A stretch of 13,181 nt of DNA from Alphaproteobacteria bacterium. Its GTDB lineage: Bacteria > Pseudomonadota > Alphaproteobacteria > Paracaedibacterales > CAITNM01. The notes under the pieces are model-generated. The model was not told the DNA's origin, did not search any database, and worked only from the letters and a program-made list of their open reading frames with translations. Positions 1 to 6,402 of this stretch are shown piece after piece; position 1 is the first letter of the stretch; every line of letters starts with the position of its first letter. Location of the stretch: assembly GCA_947499175.1 (NCBI GenBank), contig CANMNU010000030.1, forward strand, positions 1 to 13,181. Reading direction: 5' to 3'. The position numbers were made by a program, and so were the translations under genes.

Positions 1-711
1 AACCCGGTAGCCATTACGTTCTAAAAGTACAGGAACTGTGTTTTCTACAAATGAATTACCCATAACCTGGGATACACGGTCTGATAATGAACCCGCTTGC
101 CAGTCGTAAACTAATTTGCCATCAGATTTAAACGTAAAATGGATGGCGCGGTTAGCCATTGCTAAGCGGCTAAGCATTTCTTTGCAATGGTTTAGTTCGG
201 TCGTGGCATTTTTTAAAAATTTTAATCGTGCTGGGGTTGCATAAAAAATATCACGTATTTCAATTGTGGTTCCTGTGCTGGCTTGGTGCGGCACTATGTG
301 TGAAAATGTGCCTCCATCAACATTTATTTTCCAGCCGTGTTCGCAAATGCTGGTGCGAGTGGTGAGTTGTACACGACTAATTGAAGCAATGCTTGGTAAG
401 GCTTCACCGCGAAACCCAAAAGTGTTAATTGCGAATAAGTCTTCATTGGCGAGTTTTGATGTTGCATGACGTTCAAAGGCCAGGGAGATTTGCGAATGTT
501 CAATACCTGTGCCGTTGTCACAAACGCAAATGAATGCTCGGCCTCCATCTTCAACAGTGACGTCAATTTTTGATGCTCCGGCATCGATTGCATTTTCAAC
601 TAATTCTTTCAAAATAGCGGCGGGTCTTTCAATAACTTCACCCGCGGCAATTTGGTTAACCAAATGCGGATTCAATTTATGAATTTTTTGAGGTTGTTTT
701 TGCTGTGTCAT
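1..711 (-). CDS. mutL: DNA mismatch repair protein MutL, N-terminal part (runs off the left edge)
   Basis: MutL couples mismatch recognition by MutS to strand incision. It is a cytoplasmic GHKL-type ATPase that dimerises through its N-terminal domain. I read 237 residues on the minus strand. Visible motifs are NQIAAGEVIERP (about 19-30), ELVENAIDAGA with catalytic Glu36 and Mg-binding Asn40, CDNGTGI (about 65), and FGFRGEALPSIASIS (about 100), which are the ATP-binding motifs of the family. The DNA-binding middle domain and C-terminal dimerisation domain lie outside the window. The ATG at 709-711 is the first possible ATG: the in-frame codon two before it is TGA. No Shine-Dalgarno sequence precedes it, and a good -10 box ends only 5 bases upstream, so the mRNA may be leaderless. 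The gene is divergent from gapA. Family assignment is very secure. Confidence 0.97.
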   Translation of the reverse strand, partial: MTQQKQPQKIHKLNPHLVNQIAAGEVIERPAAILKELVENAIDAGASKIDVTVEDGGRAFICVCDNGTGIEHSQISLAFERHATSKLANEDLFAINTFGFRGEALPSIASISRVQLTTRTSICEHGWKINVDGGTFSHIVPHQASTGTTIEIRDIFYATPARLKFLKNATTELNHCKEMLSRLAMANRAIHFTFKSDGKLVYDWQAGSLSDRVSQVMGNSFVENTVPVLLERNGYRV

Positions 712-724
712 GTGTCAGTATAAT
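694..724 (+). promoter_or_regulatory. Putative gapA promoter
   Basis: A perfect TATAAT lies at 719-724, with a weak -35-like TTGTTT at 694-699 (19-base spacer). Predicted transcription starts near 731, giving a leader of about 33 bases before the gapA start. The promoter lies over the first codons of divergent mutL. The -10 is convincing and the -35 is not. Confidence 0.5.
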
Positions 725-745
725 ACGAAATATACAATTCTACAA
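717..745 (-). promoter_or_regulatory. Putative mutL promoter
   Basis: On the minus strand there is TTGTAG (740-745) and TATACT (717-722) with a 17-base spacer. The -10 matches the sigma-70 consensus in five of six bases, while the -35 is weak. A start site about 7 bases downstream would fall at or next to the mutL ATG. The -10 shares bases with the gapA -10 on the opposite strand, so the two promoters should compete for polymerase. Confidence 0.5.
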
Positions 746-753
746 AAAGAAAT

Positions 754-757
754 GGAG
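754..757 (+). promoter_or_regulatory. Ribosome binding site deciding the gapA start
   Basis: GGAG at 754-757 sits 6 bases before the ATG at 764 and only 3 before the ATG at 761. The open frame extends back to an ATG at 710, but that would lie upstream of the predicted transcription start and add 18 residues not found in GAPDH. The 764 start gives the family-typical N-terminus MKVAINGFGRIGR. Confidence 0.6.
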
Positions 758-763
758 AGAATG

Positions 764-1762
764 ATGAAGGTAGCTATTAATGGTTTTGGCCGTATTGGCC
801 GTATGGTGTTGCGAGCTATGGCTGAACGTCAAACTAGAGATTTTCAAATTGTGGCTATTAATGATTTAGGGTCATTAAAAGACAATGCCTATTTATTTAA
901 ATATGATTCAGTACATGGGAGATTTCCTGGAAAAGTTACAGCGGAAAATGGTTGTCTTGATGTTGGCTTTGGGCCAATTCAAATTATTGCTGAGCCAAAT
1001 CCAGAAAAATTACCATGGAAAGATTTAGGCATTGATATTGTTCTTGAATGTTCAGGACGTTTTACTAAACGGGAAGATGCTGCAAAGCATTTGGTTGCTG
1101 GAGCTAAGCGAGTTATTGTTTCTGCCCCAGCAGATAATGCTGATATTACGGTTGTTTTTGGCATTAACCATAAGGATATTAATAATTCACATTTGGTAAT
1201 TTCAAATGCATCATGTACCACTAATTGTTTGGCGCCTGTAGCTTCTGTTTTGCATAAAGCATTTGGTATTGAAAGTGGTTATATGACAACTATTCATGCT
1301 TATACGGGGGATCAACGTTTGGTTGATACGCTGCATAGTGACCAACGTAGAGCAAGGGCTGCGGCAACTTCAATGATTCCAAGTTCAACTGGTGCGGCAA
1401 AGGCTGTTGGATTGGTACTGCCAGAATTAAAGGGTAAACTTGATGGAACTGCAATTCGCGTGCCCTGTGCTAACGTTTCTGTAGTTGATTTGAAGGTTCT
1501 GGTAGGGCGTGATACGACTCATGATAAGGTTAATGAATTCATAAAAGCAGCTTCTGAAAATGAATTAAAGGGTGTTTTGGAATATGTGACTGAACCGTTA
1601 GTTTCAATTGATTTTAACCATTCGGCATTTAGTTCAAGTTTTGATTCTACGCAAACTCAAGTAGTTAATAAGCGCTTAGTTAGGGTACTTTCTTGGTATG
1701 ATAACGAGTGGGGTTTTGCCAACCGGATGGTTGATGTTACCAAATATTTAGTTAGTCTGTAA
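764..1762 (+). CDS. gapA: Glyceraldehyde-3-phosphate dehydrogenase, type I
   Basis: This cytoplasmic enzyme of glycolysis and gluconeogenesis converts glyceraldehyde 3-phosphate, NAD+ and phosphate to 1,3-bisphosphoglycerate. The product is 332 residues, the usual size. It starts with the Rossmann motif INGFGRIGR (5-13). Asp34 in AINDLG is the usual mark of NAD+ rather than NADP+ preference. The active-site motif SCTTNCLAP carries catalytic Cys151, and TTIHAYTGDQ carries catalytic His178. The C-terminal SWYDNEWGFANRM is also canonical. It stands alone on the plus strand, divergent from mutL and convergent with smpB. Its presence argues for at least the lower part of glycolysis or gluconeogenesis, which Rickettsia itself lacks, so Rickettsia proper is unlikely. 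Confidence 0.97.
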   Translation: MKVAINGFGRIGRMVLRAMAERQTRDFQIVAINDLGSLKDNAYLFKYDSVHGRFPGKVTAENGCLDVGFGPIQIIAEPNPEKLPWKDLGIDIVLECSGRFTKREDAAKHLVAGAKRVIVSAPADNADITVVFGINHKDINNSHLVISNASCTTNCLAPVASVLHKAFGIESGYMTTIHAYTGDQRLVDTLHSDQRRARAAATSMIPSSTGAAKAVGLVLPELKGKLDGTAIRVPCANVSVVDLKVLVGRDTTHDKVNEFIKAASENELKGVLEYVTEPLVSIDFNHSAFSSSFDSTQTQVVNKRLVRVLSWYDNEWGFANRMVDVTKYLVSL

Positions 1763-1774
1763 GGTCTGTATATT

Positions 1775-1804
1775 TTGACTGGGTAAATTTTAATGCCCAG
1801 TCAA
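1775..1804. terminator. Hairpin between convergent gapA and smpB, probable terminator
   Basis: A perfect 9-base inverted repeat, TTGACTGGG (1775-1783) and CCCAGTCAA (1796-1804), encloses a 12-base AT-rich loop. It sits 13 bases after the gapA stop and 9 bases after the smpB stop, the normal place for a shared terminator. Neither side has a proper T-run, so termination efficiency is uncertain. Confidence 0.6.
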
Positions 1805-1813
1805 GGGTACTAG

Positions 1814-2290
1814 TTATTTATTTTGGTCACGTAAAATTCGTGATTTATCACGATTCCAATCTCTTTCTTTAATTGTTTCACGTTTATCAACCGTATTTTT
1901 ACCGCGCGCCATACCAATTTGTACTTTAACTTTGCCAAATTCATTAAAGTACATTCGCAAAGGAACAATTGTATAACCTTTTTTGCGGACATTGCCTAAA
2001 AGTTTTTTAACTTCTTTGGTTCTTAAAAGTAATTTACGTGGGCGTTTAGCTTCATGGCCAAATTGATGGGCAAAACTATATTCTGTAATATTTGCATTAA
2101 ATAAATAGACAGCGGTAGGGTCATTAGCCATTTCACCGGCATAGGCTTCGCTTATGCTAGCTTTGCCAATGCGTAAAGACTTTACTTCACTACCAAGCAG
2201 CATGATACCTGCTTCAAGTGTTTCTAAAATTTCGTAGTCGTAACGTGCCCTTTTATGCTGGGCAATTAATTTTTCTTCACGTTTTGCCAT
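1814..2290 (-). CDS. smpB: SsrA-binding protein SmpB
   Basis: SmpB binds tmRNA and delivers it to stalled ribosomes for trans-translation. The 158-residue product is of normal length. The N-terminal part has the OB-fold signature ARYDYEILETLEAGIMLLGS followed by EVKSLR, then HEAKRPRKLLL in the RNA-binding region and the C-terminal core MARGKNTVDKRETIKERD. The basic C-terminal tail (RDKSRILRDQNK), which enters the decoding centre in known SmpB proteins, is present. The start MAKREEK is preceded only by a weak GGG at about 8 bases. It lies 85 bases downstream of the DsbA-like gene on the same strand and has a possible promoter of its own. Confidence 0.97.
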   Translation of the reverse strand: MAKREEKLIAQHKRARYDYEILETLEAGIMLLGSEVKSLRIGKASISEAYAGEMANDPTAVYLFNANITEYSFAHQFGHEAKRPRKLLLRTKEVKKLLGNVRKKGYTIVPLRMYFNEFGKVKVQIGMARGKNTVDKRETIKERDWNRDKSRILRDQNK

Positions 2291-2327
2291 AACAACCCAT
2301 TAGCCAAGAAAGGCTCTGTATAGAGCA

Positions 2328-2356
2328 ATCCTATAAGCTATGCGGTCAAATTGCAA
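2328..2356 (-). promoter_or_regulatory. Possible smpB promoter
   Basis: On the minus strand TTGCAA (2351-2356) and TAGGAT (2328-2333) are 17 bases apart. Each matches consensus at four of six positions. The prediction is weak; smpB could also be read through from the upstream DsbA-like gene. Confidence 0.3.
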
Positions 2357-2375
2357 GAAAGTATACCTCTCATCT

Positions 2376-3410
2376 TTATGGAGCATCAATTTGATCGTCA
2401 ATAATTTTACTAAGTTTTTCAGATTCTTGAGTTGTTTCGTCGTCATCACCTATGTCATTAGGCATTTCAGGGTCTTCATCAATATTTACATCAGTTTCAT
2501 CAGGAAGAGAATCTTCAACCGCCTCTTCATCATCAGTGTCAACGTCTATTGGATCGTCAGCATCCTGAATGTCACTATCCTCAACTTCATCATCAACCTC
2601 ATCCACTATGGGAGCAGCTTTTTTGGCTATTGCTTTTTTAGGAGTAGGTTTTGTAGTTTGTGGTACGGTAGATTGTGGAACAAAAGGGGCTGTTTTTTTT
2701 AATAATTCTTTTGCAGCATCAGAAGTTAAAATTCCCCTATGCAATTGAGAATCAGGCATTAATTGTCCAGTTGTGCTTGTGAATGCTGGAGAAAAAATTA
2801 TGGCCTTGCCATCTTTACTAGGTAGATTGCTTAATAAAGACATGCTTATGTTCGTATCTACACGCCCCTTAGGTAAATATTTTTCTAAATGCTCAACACT
2901 AAAATAACGTAATGCAAAAATCTTCACATACAGGTAAGGATCACTTGGTTCAAGATATGCTTTAATTTTTGCTAAATTTTTTGATTTGTCAGATTGTATT
3001 GATGCAAAGTAGCTATTTAGATCTTCAACTCTTCTTGGGTCATCAAACTTCTCACGAGCAGCTGAAATACCAAGCCACTCGTTTTGACCCTTATAAAAAA
3101 ATTCTGCAATTTTATATGCTTTATCTGGCCCCTGACTCCAAATTAAAACTGCAACAGGCATATCAAGCACATACAAATGTGGCAAAAAATGCAAATCTAG
3201 GCAAAATCCAGGCATTTTTACAATTTCAGGAATATCGGTAGTGAAATATTCAGCACAATGTGTACAACTTGGAGAAAGCCAAGCTGCAATATGAACTGCA
3301 CAACCTTTTTTATTATTTAAGGTAATAGAAGTTTTTGGCAAAGCGCTAGGGCCAGCGCAAAAATTGCTGCCTGTAAAAAACATAACAATAATAAAAAATA
3401 TAAAGCGCAT
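2376..3410 (-). CDS. Exported DsbA-family (thioredoxin-fold) protein with long acidic C-terminal tail
   Basis: This is probably a periplasmic thiol-disulfide oxidoreductase; its substrate is unknown. The 344-residue product opens with a hydrophobic signal segment (about 3-15) and a plausible signal peptidase I site after FCA (19). The motif PSCTHC holds a Cys49-x-x-Cys52 active site, followed by the pattern of the DsbA-like Thioredoxin_4 family: a strand, a hydrophobic helix, then FFYKGQNEWL (about 104-113). Near residue 208, SPAF aligns with the cis-proline loop, and RGILTSDAAKELL (225-237) looks like the last helix of that fold. The domain ends near 240. After a Lys/Pro/Thr linker (about 247-268) comes a tail (270-344) in which 36 of 75 residues are Asp or Glu. 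The tail is absent from ordinary DsbA proteins. No Shine-Dalgarno sequence is seen. Fold assignment is from pattern; the tail's role is unknown. Confidence 0.75.
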   Translation of the reverse strand: MRFIFFIIVMFFTGSNFCAGPSALPKTSITLNNKKGCAVHIAAWLSPSCTHCAEYFTTDIPEIVKMPGFCLDLHFLPHLYVLDMPVAVLIWSQGPDKAYKIAEFFYKGQNEWLGISAAREKFDDPRRVEDLNSYFASIQSDKSKNLAKIKAYLEPSDPYLYVKIFALRYFSVEHLEKYLPKGRVDTNISMSLLSNLPSKDGKAIIFSPAFTSTTGQLMPDSQLHRGILTSDAAKELLKKTAPFVPQSTVPQTTKPTPKKAIAKKAAPIVDEVDDEVEDSDIQDADDPIDVDTDDEEAVEDSLPDETDVNIDEDPEMPNDIGDDDETTQESEKLSKIIDDQIDAP

Positions 3411-3444
3411 TACAATATAAATTAAACAAACTCTCTTTAATAAT

Positions 3445-3472
3445 TTGAGGCTATCATATAAAAATTAATAAT
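3445..3472 (+). promoter_or_regulatory. Putative promoter of the glycosyltransferase gene
   Basis: TTGAGG (3445-3450) and AATAAT (3467-3472) are 16 bases apart, matching consensus at four and five of six positions. Predicted start is near 3479, giving a very short leader before the ATG at 3493, with no Shine-Dalgarno sequence. On the opposite strand TATGAT (3453-3458) is a possible -10 for the divergent DsbA-like gene, overlapping this promoter. The region is so AT-rich that chance matches are likely. Confidence 0.3.
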
Positions 3473-3492
3473 AAATTGATACCGTAAAAAAA

Positions 3493-4590
3493 ATGTCTGG
3501 AATTTTAAAAATTTTACCATGCTTTCATACAGGTGGAGTTGAGCAATCTACGCTATTAATTGTTAATTATATGGCTGAAAAAGGGCTGAAAACCTTTGTG
3601 GCAAGCTCCGGTGGAATACTTGAAAAAAAATTACACCCAAATGTTGGGCACATAACTTTGCCACTTGATTCAAAAAATCCAATTAAAATTATTTGTAACG
3701 CGATAAAGTTAAAAAAAATAATTTTTCAACATAACATAAAAGTAATTCATGTTGGTTCACGTGCCCCAGCCTGGAGTGCATATTTAGCGGCTAAAATTAC
3801 AGGTATAGGGTTTGTAACGACTTATCATGGTGCTTATGGCCAAAATTGCTTAAAATGGTACTACAACAGGGTTATGGCACTTGGAAGGCCTGTTGTTGTT
3901 GCATCAAAGTATATGGAGGAACATGTTGCTAAGTTTTACCCCAAAACTAAATGTTTGGTGATTCCATCAGGCATTGACACAGATTTTTTTACAAACAATG
4001 AAGAAATTGAAGAAGAATCAAAAAAATTAAAGCTTTCATGGAAATTACCTAACGATGGGAAGGTTGTTCTTTTGCTTGGAAGGTTTACACGCATTAAAGG
4101 GCATGAATTTTTGCTAAGATCTATGGCTTGCTTTAAAACACAAAAAGCACCTTTGGTTGTTTTTGTGGGTGATAGTAAAAACACAAAACTTATAAATGAA
4201 TTGAAACTTAAGGCAGATCAAATTAATGTTAGGCTTTTAGTGTACGAAGATGTTGCGGATATAAGGCCTTTTTACAATGCTGCAAATGTAGTAATTGTAC
4301 CAACCACAAAACCAGAAGCTTTTGGACGAGTGACAGTTGAAGCTATGAGTATGGGAAAAATTGTTATTGGGAATAACCTTGGGGCATCATCTGAAATTAT
4401 TAATGATTCGACATGGATTTTTAATAGCTCAAGCATAGAATCACTTGCTAATATAATTAAAGCGGCATTAGAATTATCACCTCAGCAAGCGAAGGCTATA
4501 GGGCAAAAAAATAGGGAAAGAGCTGTTGCTTTATATAGTGTTTCTAAGCTTGTTGAAGGGCACCTGCATATTTACAACAGCTTTCTTTAA
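3493..4590 (+). CDS. Glycosyltransferase family 4 (GT-B fold)
   Basis: This enzyme transfers a sugar from a nucleotide-sugar donor to an acceptor, probably during lipopolysaccharide or other envelope glycan synthesis; donor and acceptor cannot be told. The 365-residue product has the two Rossmann-like domains of GT-B enzymes. The N-terminal acceptor domain begins with the glycine-rich HTGGVEQ loop (12-18) and includes TTYHGAYGQN. The C-terminal donor domain begins after VIPSGIDTDFF, with LLLGRFTRIKGHEFLL, VVFVGD, and the family EX7E motif at Glu275 and Glu283 (KPEAFGRVTVEAMSMGK). There is no signal peptide or membrane segment. It is a single-gene unit whose stop overlaps the converging small gene by 4 bases. 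Family is certain, specific role is not. Confidence 0.9.
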   Translation: MSGILKILPCFHTGGVEQSTLLIVNYMAEKGLKTFVASSGGILEKKLHPNVGHITLPLDSKNPIKIICNAIKLKKIIFQHNIKVIHVGSRAPAWSAYLAAKITGIGFVTTYHGAYGQNCLKWYYNRVMALGRPVVVASKYMEEHVAKFYPKTKCLVIPSGIDTDFFTNNEEIEEESKKLKLSWKLPNDGKVVLLLGRFTRIKGHEFLLRSMACFKTQKAPLVVFVGDSKNTKLINELKLKADQINVRLLVYEDVADIRPFYNAANVVIVPTTKPEAFGRVTVEAMSMGKIVIGNNLGASSEIINDSTWIFNSSSIESLANIIKAALELSPQQAKAIGQKNRERAVALYSVSKLVEGHLHIYNSFL

Positions 4591-5021
4591 AGTTGAGCTG
4601 ACTTAGGCTTAATTCTGGCGTCACCATCAATAACACGCCTACCAGAAATTACAAGACTTTGGTTAGCCCGCACCTTGGTGGATTTCTTCAGATAATCCTT
4701 AAGCTCAAGTTCAATAGAATCTTTAGTAACATTTGAAACTTTTAATAGATCATCATCAGCATCACTGGCTGTATAAGTTTTGTCATTTATCCAAACTGTC
4801 CATTGGGATGGTTCGAAATATAAAATTGCACTTAAAAATAATATATCTGGCACTAATGTAATGTTTAAATTATCAGGGTCATTCATTTCAACTATTTCTG
4901 CTAAAGTCTCCTCAGGTGCAATCGAATTTATGACGCCAACTTCTTCGGGAGTCATCATAATCGATGCACAAAGGCCAGAAGTGACGCAAAAAATAGCGAA
5001 AACCCTATTTAAATTGTGCAT
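4587..5021 (-). CDS. Small exported protein of unknown function
   Basis: I do not recognise this gene with confidence. The 144-residue product begins with a short basic-hydrophobic segment (HNLNRVFAIFCVTSGLCAS) that looks like a signal peptide cleaved near residue 19, so it should be periplasmic or surface-exposed. The mature part is rich in Asp and Glu at first. It then has a segment (about 60-110) with the pattern Ile-Leu-Tyr-Phe, then TVWINDKTY, then strand-rich KVSNVTKDSIELEL. This loosely resembles the small beta domain seen in type II secretion or pilus accessory proteins (GspB/PilP-like); that is a guess from pattern. It starts 30 bases after the folC2-like stop with no terminator between, so it may be transcribed with the folate operon. 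GGGG about 8 bases upstream may serve as ribosome binding site. Confidence 0.7.
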   Translation of the reverse strand: MHNLNRVFAIFCVTSGLCASIMMTPEEVGVINSIAPEETLAEIVEMNDPDNLNITLVPDILFLSAILYFEPSQWTVWINDKTYTASDADDDLLKVSNVTKDSIELELKDYLKKSTKVRANQSLVISGRRVIDGDARIKPKSAQL

Positions 5022-5051
5022 ATATTAACCCCAGTTTGAACACTCTAAAAA

Positions 5052-5759
5052 CTAAATAATAGGTGCGTATAAATCTTCAGCCATAGATATTATAATGCTA
5101 TCTTTTTCTTCGGCTGTTGGAACATTTTGCACAAAATTAATTTTTGGTGCATCAGTAATTATTGCAAGAGGGGTTTGTTCGCAGCCTTCACCCATTAAGA
5201 AAACTGCAGACGTTGCTAAGCTGTCAAGAATATTAACTTGTGTCATGCGTAATGGATGGCCGTACAGATCAGGTGTGCCAATGTATGAATGCAGTGGTGC
5301 AAACCCACACCAGGCTAATGCAATGCCTGTTACACCAAGACGCATTGGTGTGGTGTGGCTATCAGTAATTAAAATTCCTAGATTTTCTAACTGATGCTTT
5401 TTTCGCAAATAATTCCAAATATATTCAGCGCTAGATTGTACATTTTCAGGATATAAAATATATACATTATCACCATTTGATTCATCAATTCCTGCAGATG
5501 GAATTAAAATATTGTTTTTAATTGTAAGGTAAACCCCATAGGTGTTGTTAGATTTAATTACGACATCTGCCTCTTGTTTGATTAAAGCTTCTTTGGTAAT
5601 AGAATCTTTTGCAACAACCCTTTTTTGGCAAATTGAAATAATTTTTGAGGTAATTACAATAATGGTTTTTTCAGAAATATTTTTTACATATTCATCAATA
5701 ATGCGTTCTAAACTTTCACCGCATTGAATGCGGTGAGTTTTAATTGCTTTAACATGCAT
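5052..5759 (-). CDS. folC2: CofE-like folate gamma-glutamate ligase (FolC2 type, COG1478)
   Basis: The product belongs to the CofE family, named after the archaeal and actinobacterial ligase that adds glutamate to coenzyme F420-0. In Chlamydia a family member encoded beside the folate genes is known to replace FolC and glutamylate folates; I infer the same role here from context. The 235 residues are close to the chlamydial length. Motifs include ITSKIISICQKRVV (36-49), PSAGIDESNGDN, ITDSHTTPMRLGVTGIALAW (the family core), IGTPDLYGHPL and MGEGCEQTP. The ATG at 5757-5759 overlaps the CADD-like stop by 11 bases, so translation is probably coupled. No F420 genes are near, and F420 is not expected in this kind of organism. 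Family assignment is strong, exact substrate is inferred. Confidence 0.88.
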   Translation of the reverse strand: MHVKAIKTHRIQCGESLERIIDEYVKNISEKTIIVITSKIISICQKRVVAKDSITKEALIKQEADVVIKSNNTYGVYLTIKNNILIPSAGIDESNGDNVYILYPENVQSSAEYIWNYLRKKHQLENLGILITDSHTTPMRLGVTGIALAWCGFAPLHSYIGTPDLYGHPLRMTQVNILDSLATSAVFLMGEGCEQTPLAIITDAPKINFVQNVPTAEEKDSIIISMAEDLYAPII

Positions 5760-6402
5760 AGGTTGCTATTCCATCTAAAAATCCCCATAAAAGTTTTGCG
5801 CCAGCTATAGCACCTGCGGTTGCTTTTATTTTTGAGTCTTCATCAAGGTTTTCAATTAAGTTTGCGCATTCAGCTGAATGCCACTGATCAGCTTCCATGT
5901 GCACGGTAAAAAATTGTAATGATCGATCATCGTTCACGTTATAATGCGATTTTAAGCCATCTATTTTTGATTTAGAAACTTCTGGGGTTTGTCGTTCATA
6001 GGCATAAAGTGCGCCTAAGCCTGCGGCAAAGCCTGATTTTACCAAATCATAATAGCCATCTACCAATTCTGTGGTTTTTTCAATTTTTGGCTGTTCATCC
6101 ATTTCTGATAGTGTTACTCCAAGTCCTTGGGCAAAGCGTTTCCAGAGTTCAGGGTGATTTTCTTCTCCCTGTTCTTCTTCAATTAAATTGCCTAGCAAGA
6201 CTTGCCTGGTTTGTATATCGTTGCACTGAGCATGAATACCACTTAAATACCTGGGAAATGCTGCTACGTGATGATAATATTCTTTTGCGTAAGTTTGCAA
6301 AGTTTCACGACTTAATTCTCCGCTATTCCAAGCCTTGTAAAAAGGGTGGTTCAATAAATTCCAATTAGCAAGTTCTAGGTTAAGTGTTTCGATGAAGTTC
6401 AT
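5749..6402 (-). CDS. CADD-like self-sacrificing para-aminobenzoate synthase (heme-oxygenase-like dimetal oxygenase)
   Basis: The 217-residue all-helical protein belongs to the TenA/PqqC-like superfamily and aligns across its length with Chlamydia CADD (231 residues). CADD is known to make para-aminobenzoate from one of its own tyrosines, with a lysine giving the amino group, using a dimetal centre. Judged from my memory of that sequence, the metal ligands correspond to Glu76, His83, Glu136, His168, Asp172 and His175. The consumed tyrosine (CADD Tyr27) corresponds to Tyr22 in NHPFYKAW and the amino donor (Lys152) to Lys146. Tyr38 and Tyr135 match CADD Tyr43 and Tyr141. The cysteine-rich chlamydial C-terminus is missing. 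The start is fixed by a strong ribosome site 6 bases upstream. The gene overlaps folA by 23 bases and the CofE-like gene by 11. It would supply pABA to the FolP domain in the same operon. Confidence 0.9.
   Translation of the reverse strand: MNFIETLNLELANWNLLNHPFYKAWNSGELSRETLQTYAKEYYHHVAAFPRYLSGIHAQCNDIQTRQVLLGNLIEEEQGEENHPELWKRFAQGLGVTLSEMDEQPKIEKTTELVDGYYDLVKSGFAAGLGALYAYERQTPEVSKSKIDGLKSHYNVNDDRSLQFFTVHMEADQWHSAECANLIENLDEDSKIKATAGAIAGAKLLWGFLDGIATYAC

Noticed and set aside
710..763. Longer gapA product starting at the ATG at 710
   Set aside because: It adds 18 residues foreign to the family and begins upstream of the predicted transcription start.
2313..2326. Small hairpin GCTCT-GTAT-AGAGC between the DsbA-like gene and smpB
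   Set aside because: The stem has only 5 pairs and lacks a clear T-run on the minus strand, so I could not support it as a terminator.
2340..2702. Open frame of 120 codons on the plus strand with a hydrophobic product
   Set aside because: It lies antisense to the acidic tail of the DsbA-like gene. The repeated GAT/GAA codons there read as ATC/TTC on the other strand, which explains the hydrophobic look.
5052..5759. Coenzyme F420 biosynthesis
   Set aside because: The CofE family name suggests it, but the gene sits inside a folate operon and no other F420 gene is visible.
5749..6402. Thiaminase/TenA or PQQ synthesis protein PqqC
   Set aside because: The fold is shared, but full-length similarity, metal ligands, the Tyr/Lys pair and the folate neighbours all match CADD instead.
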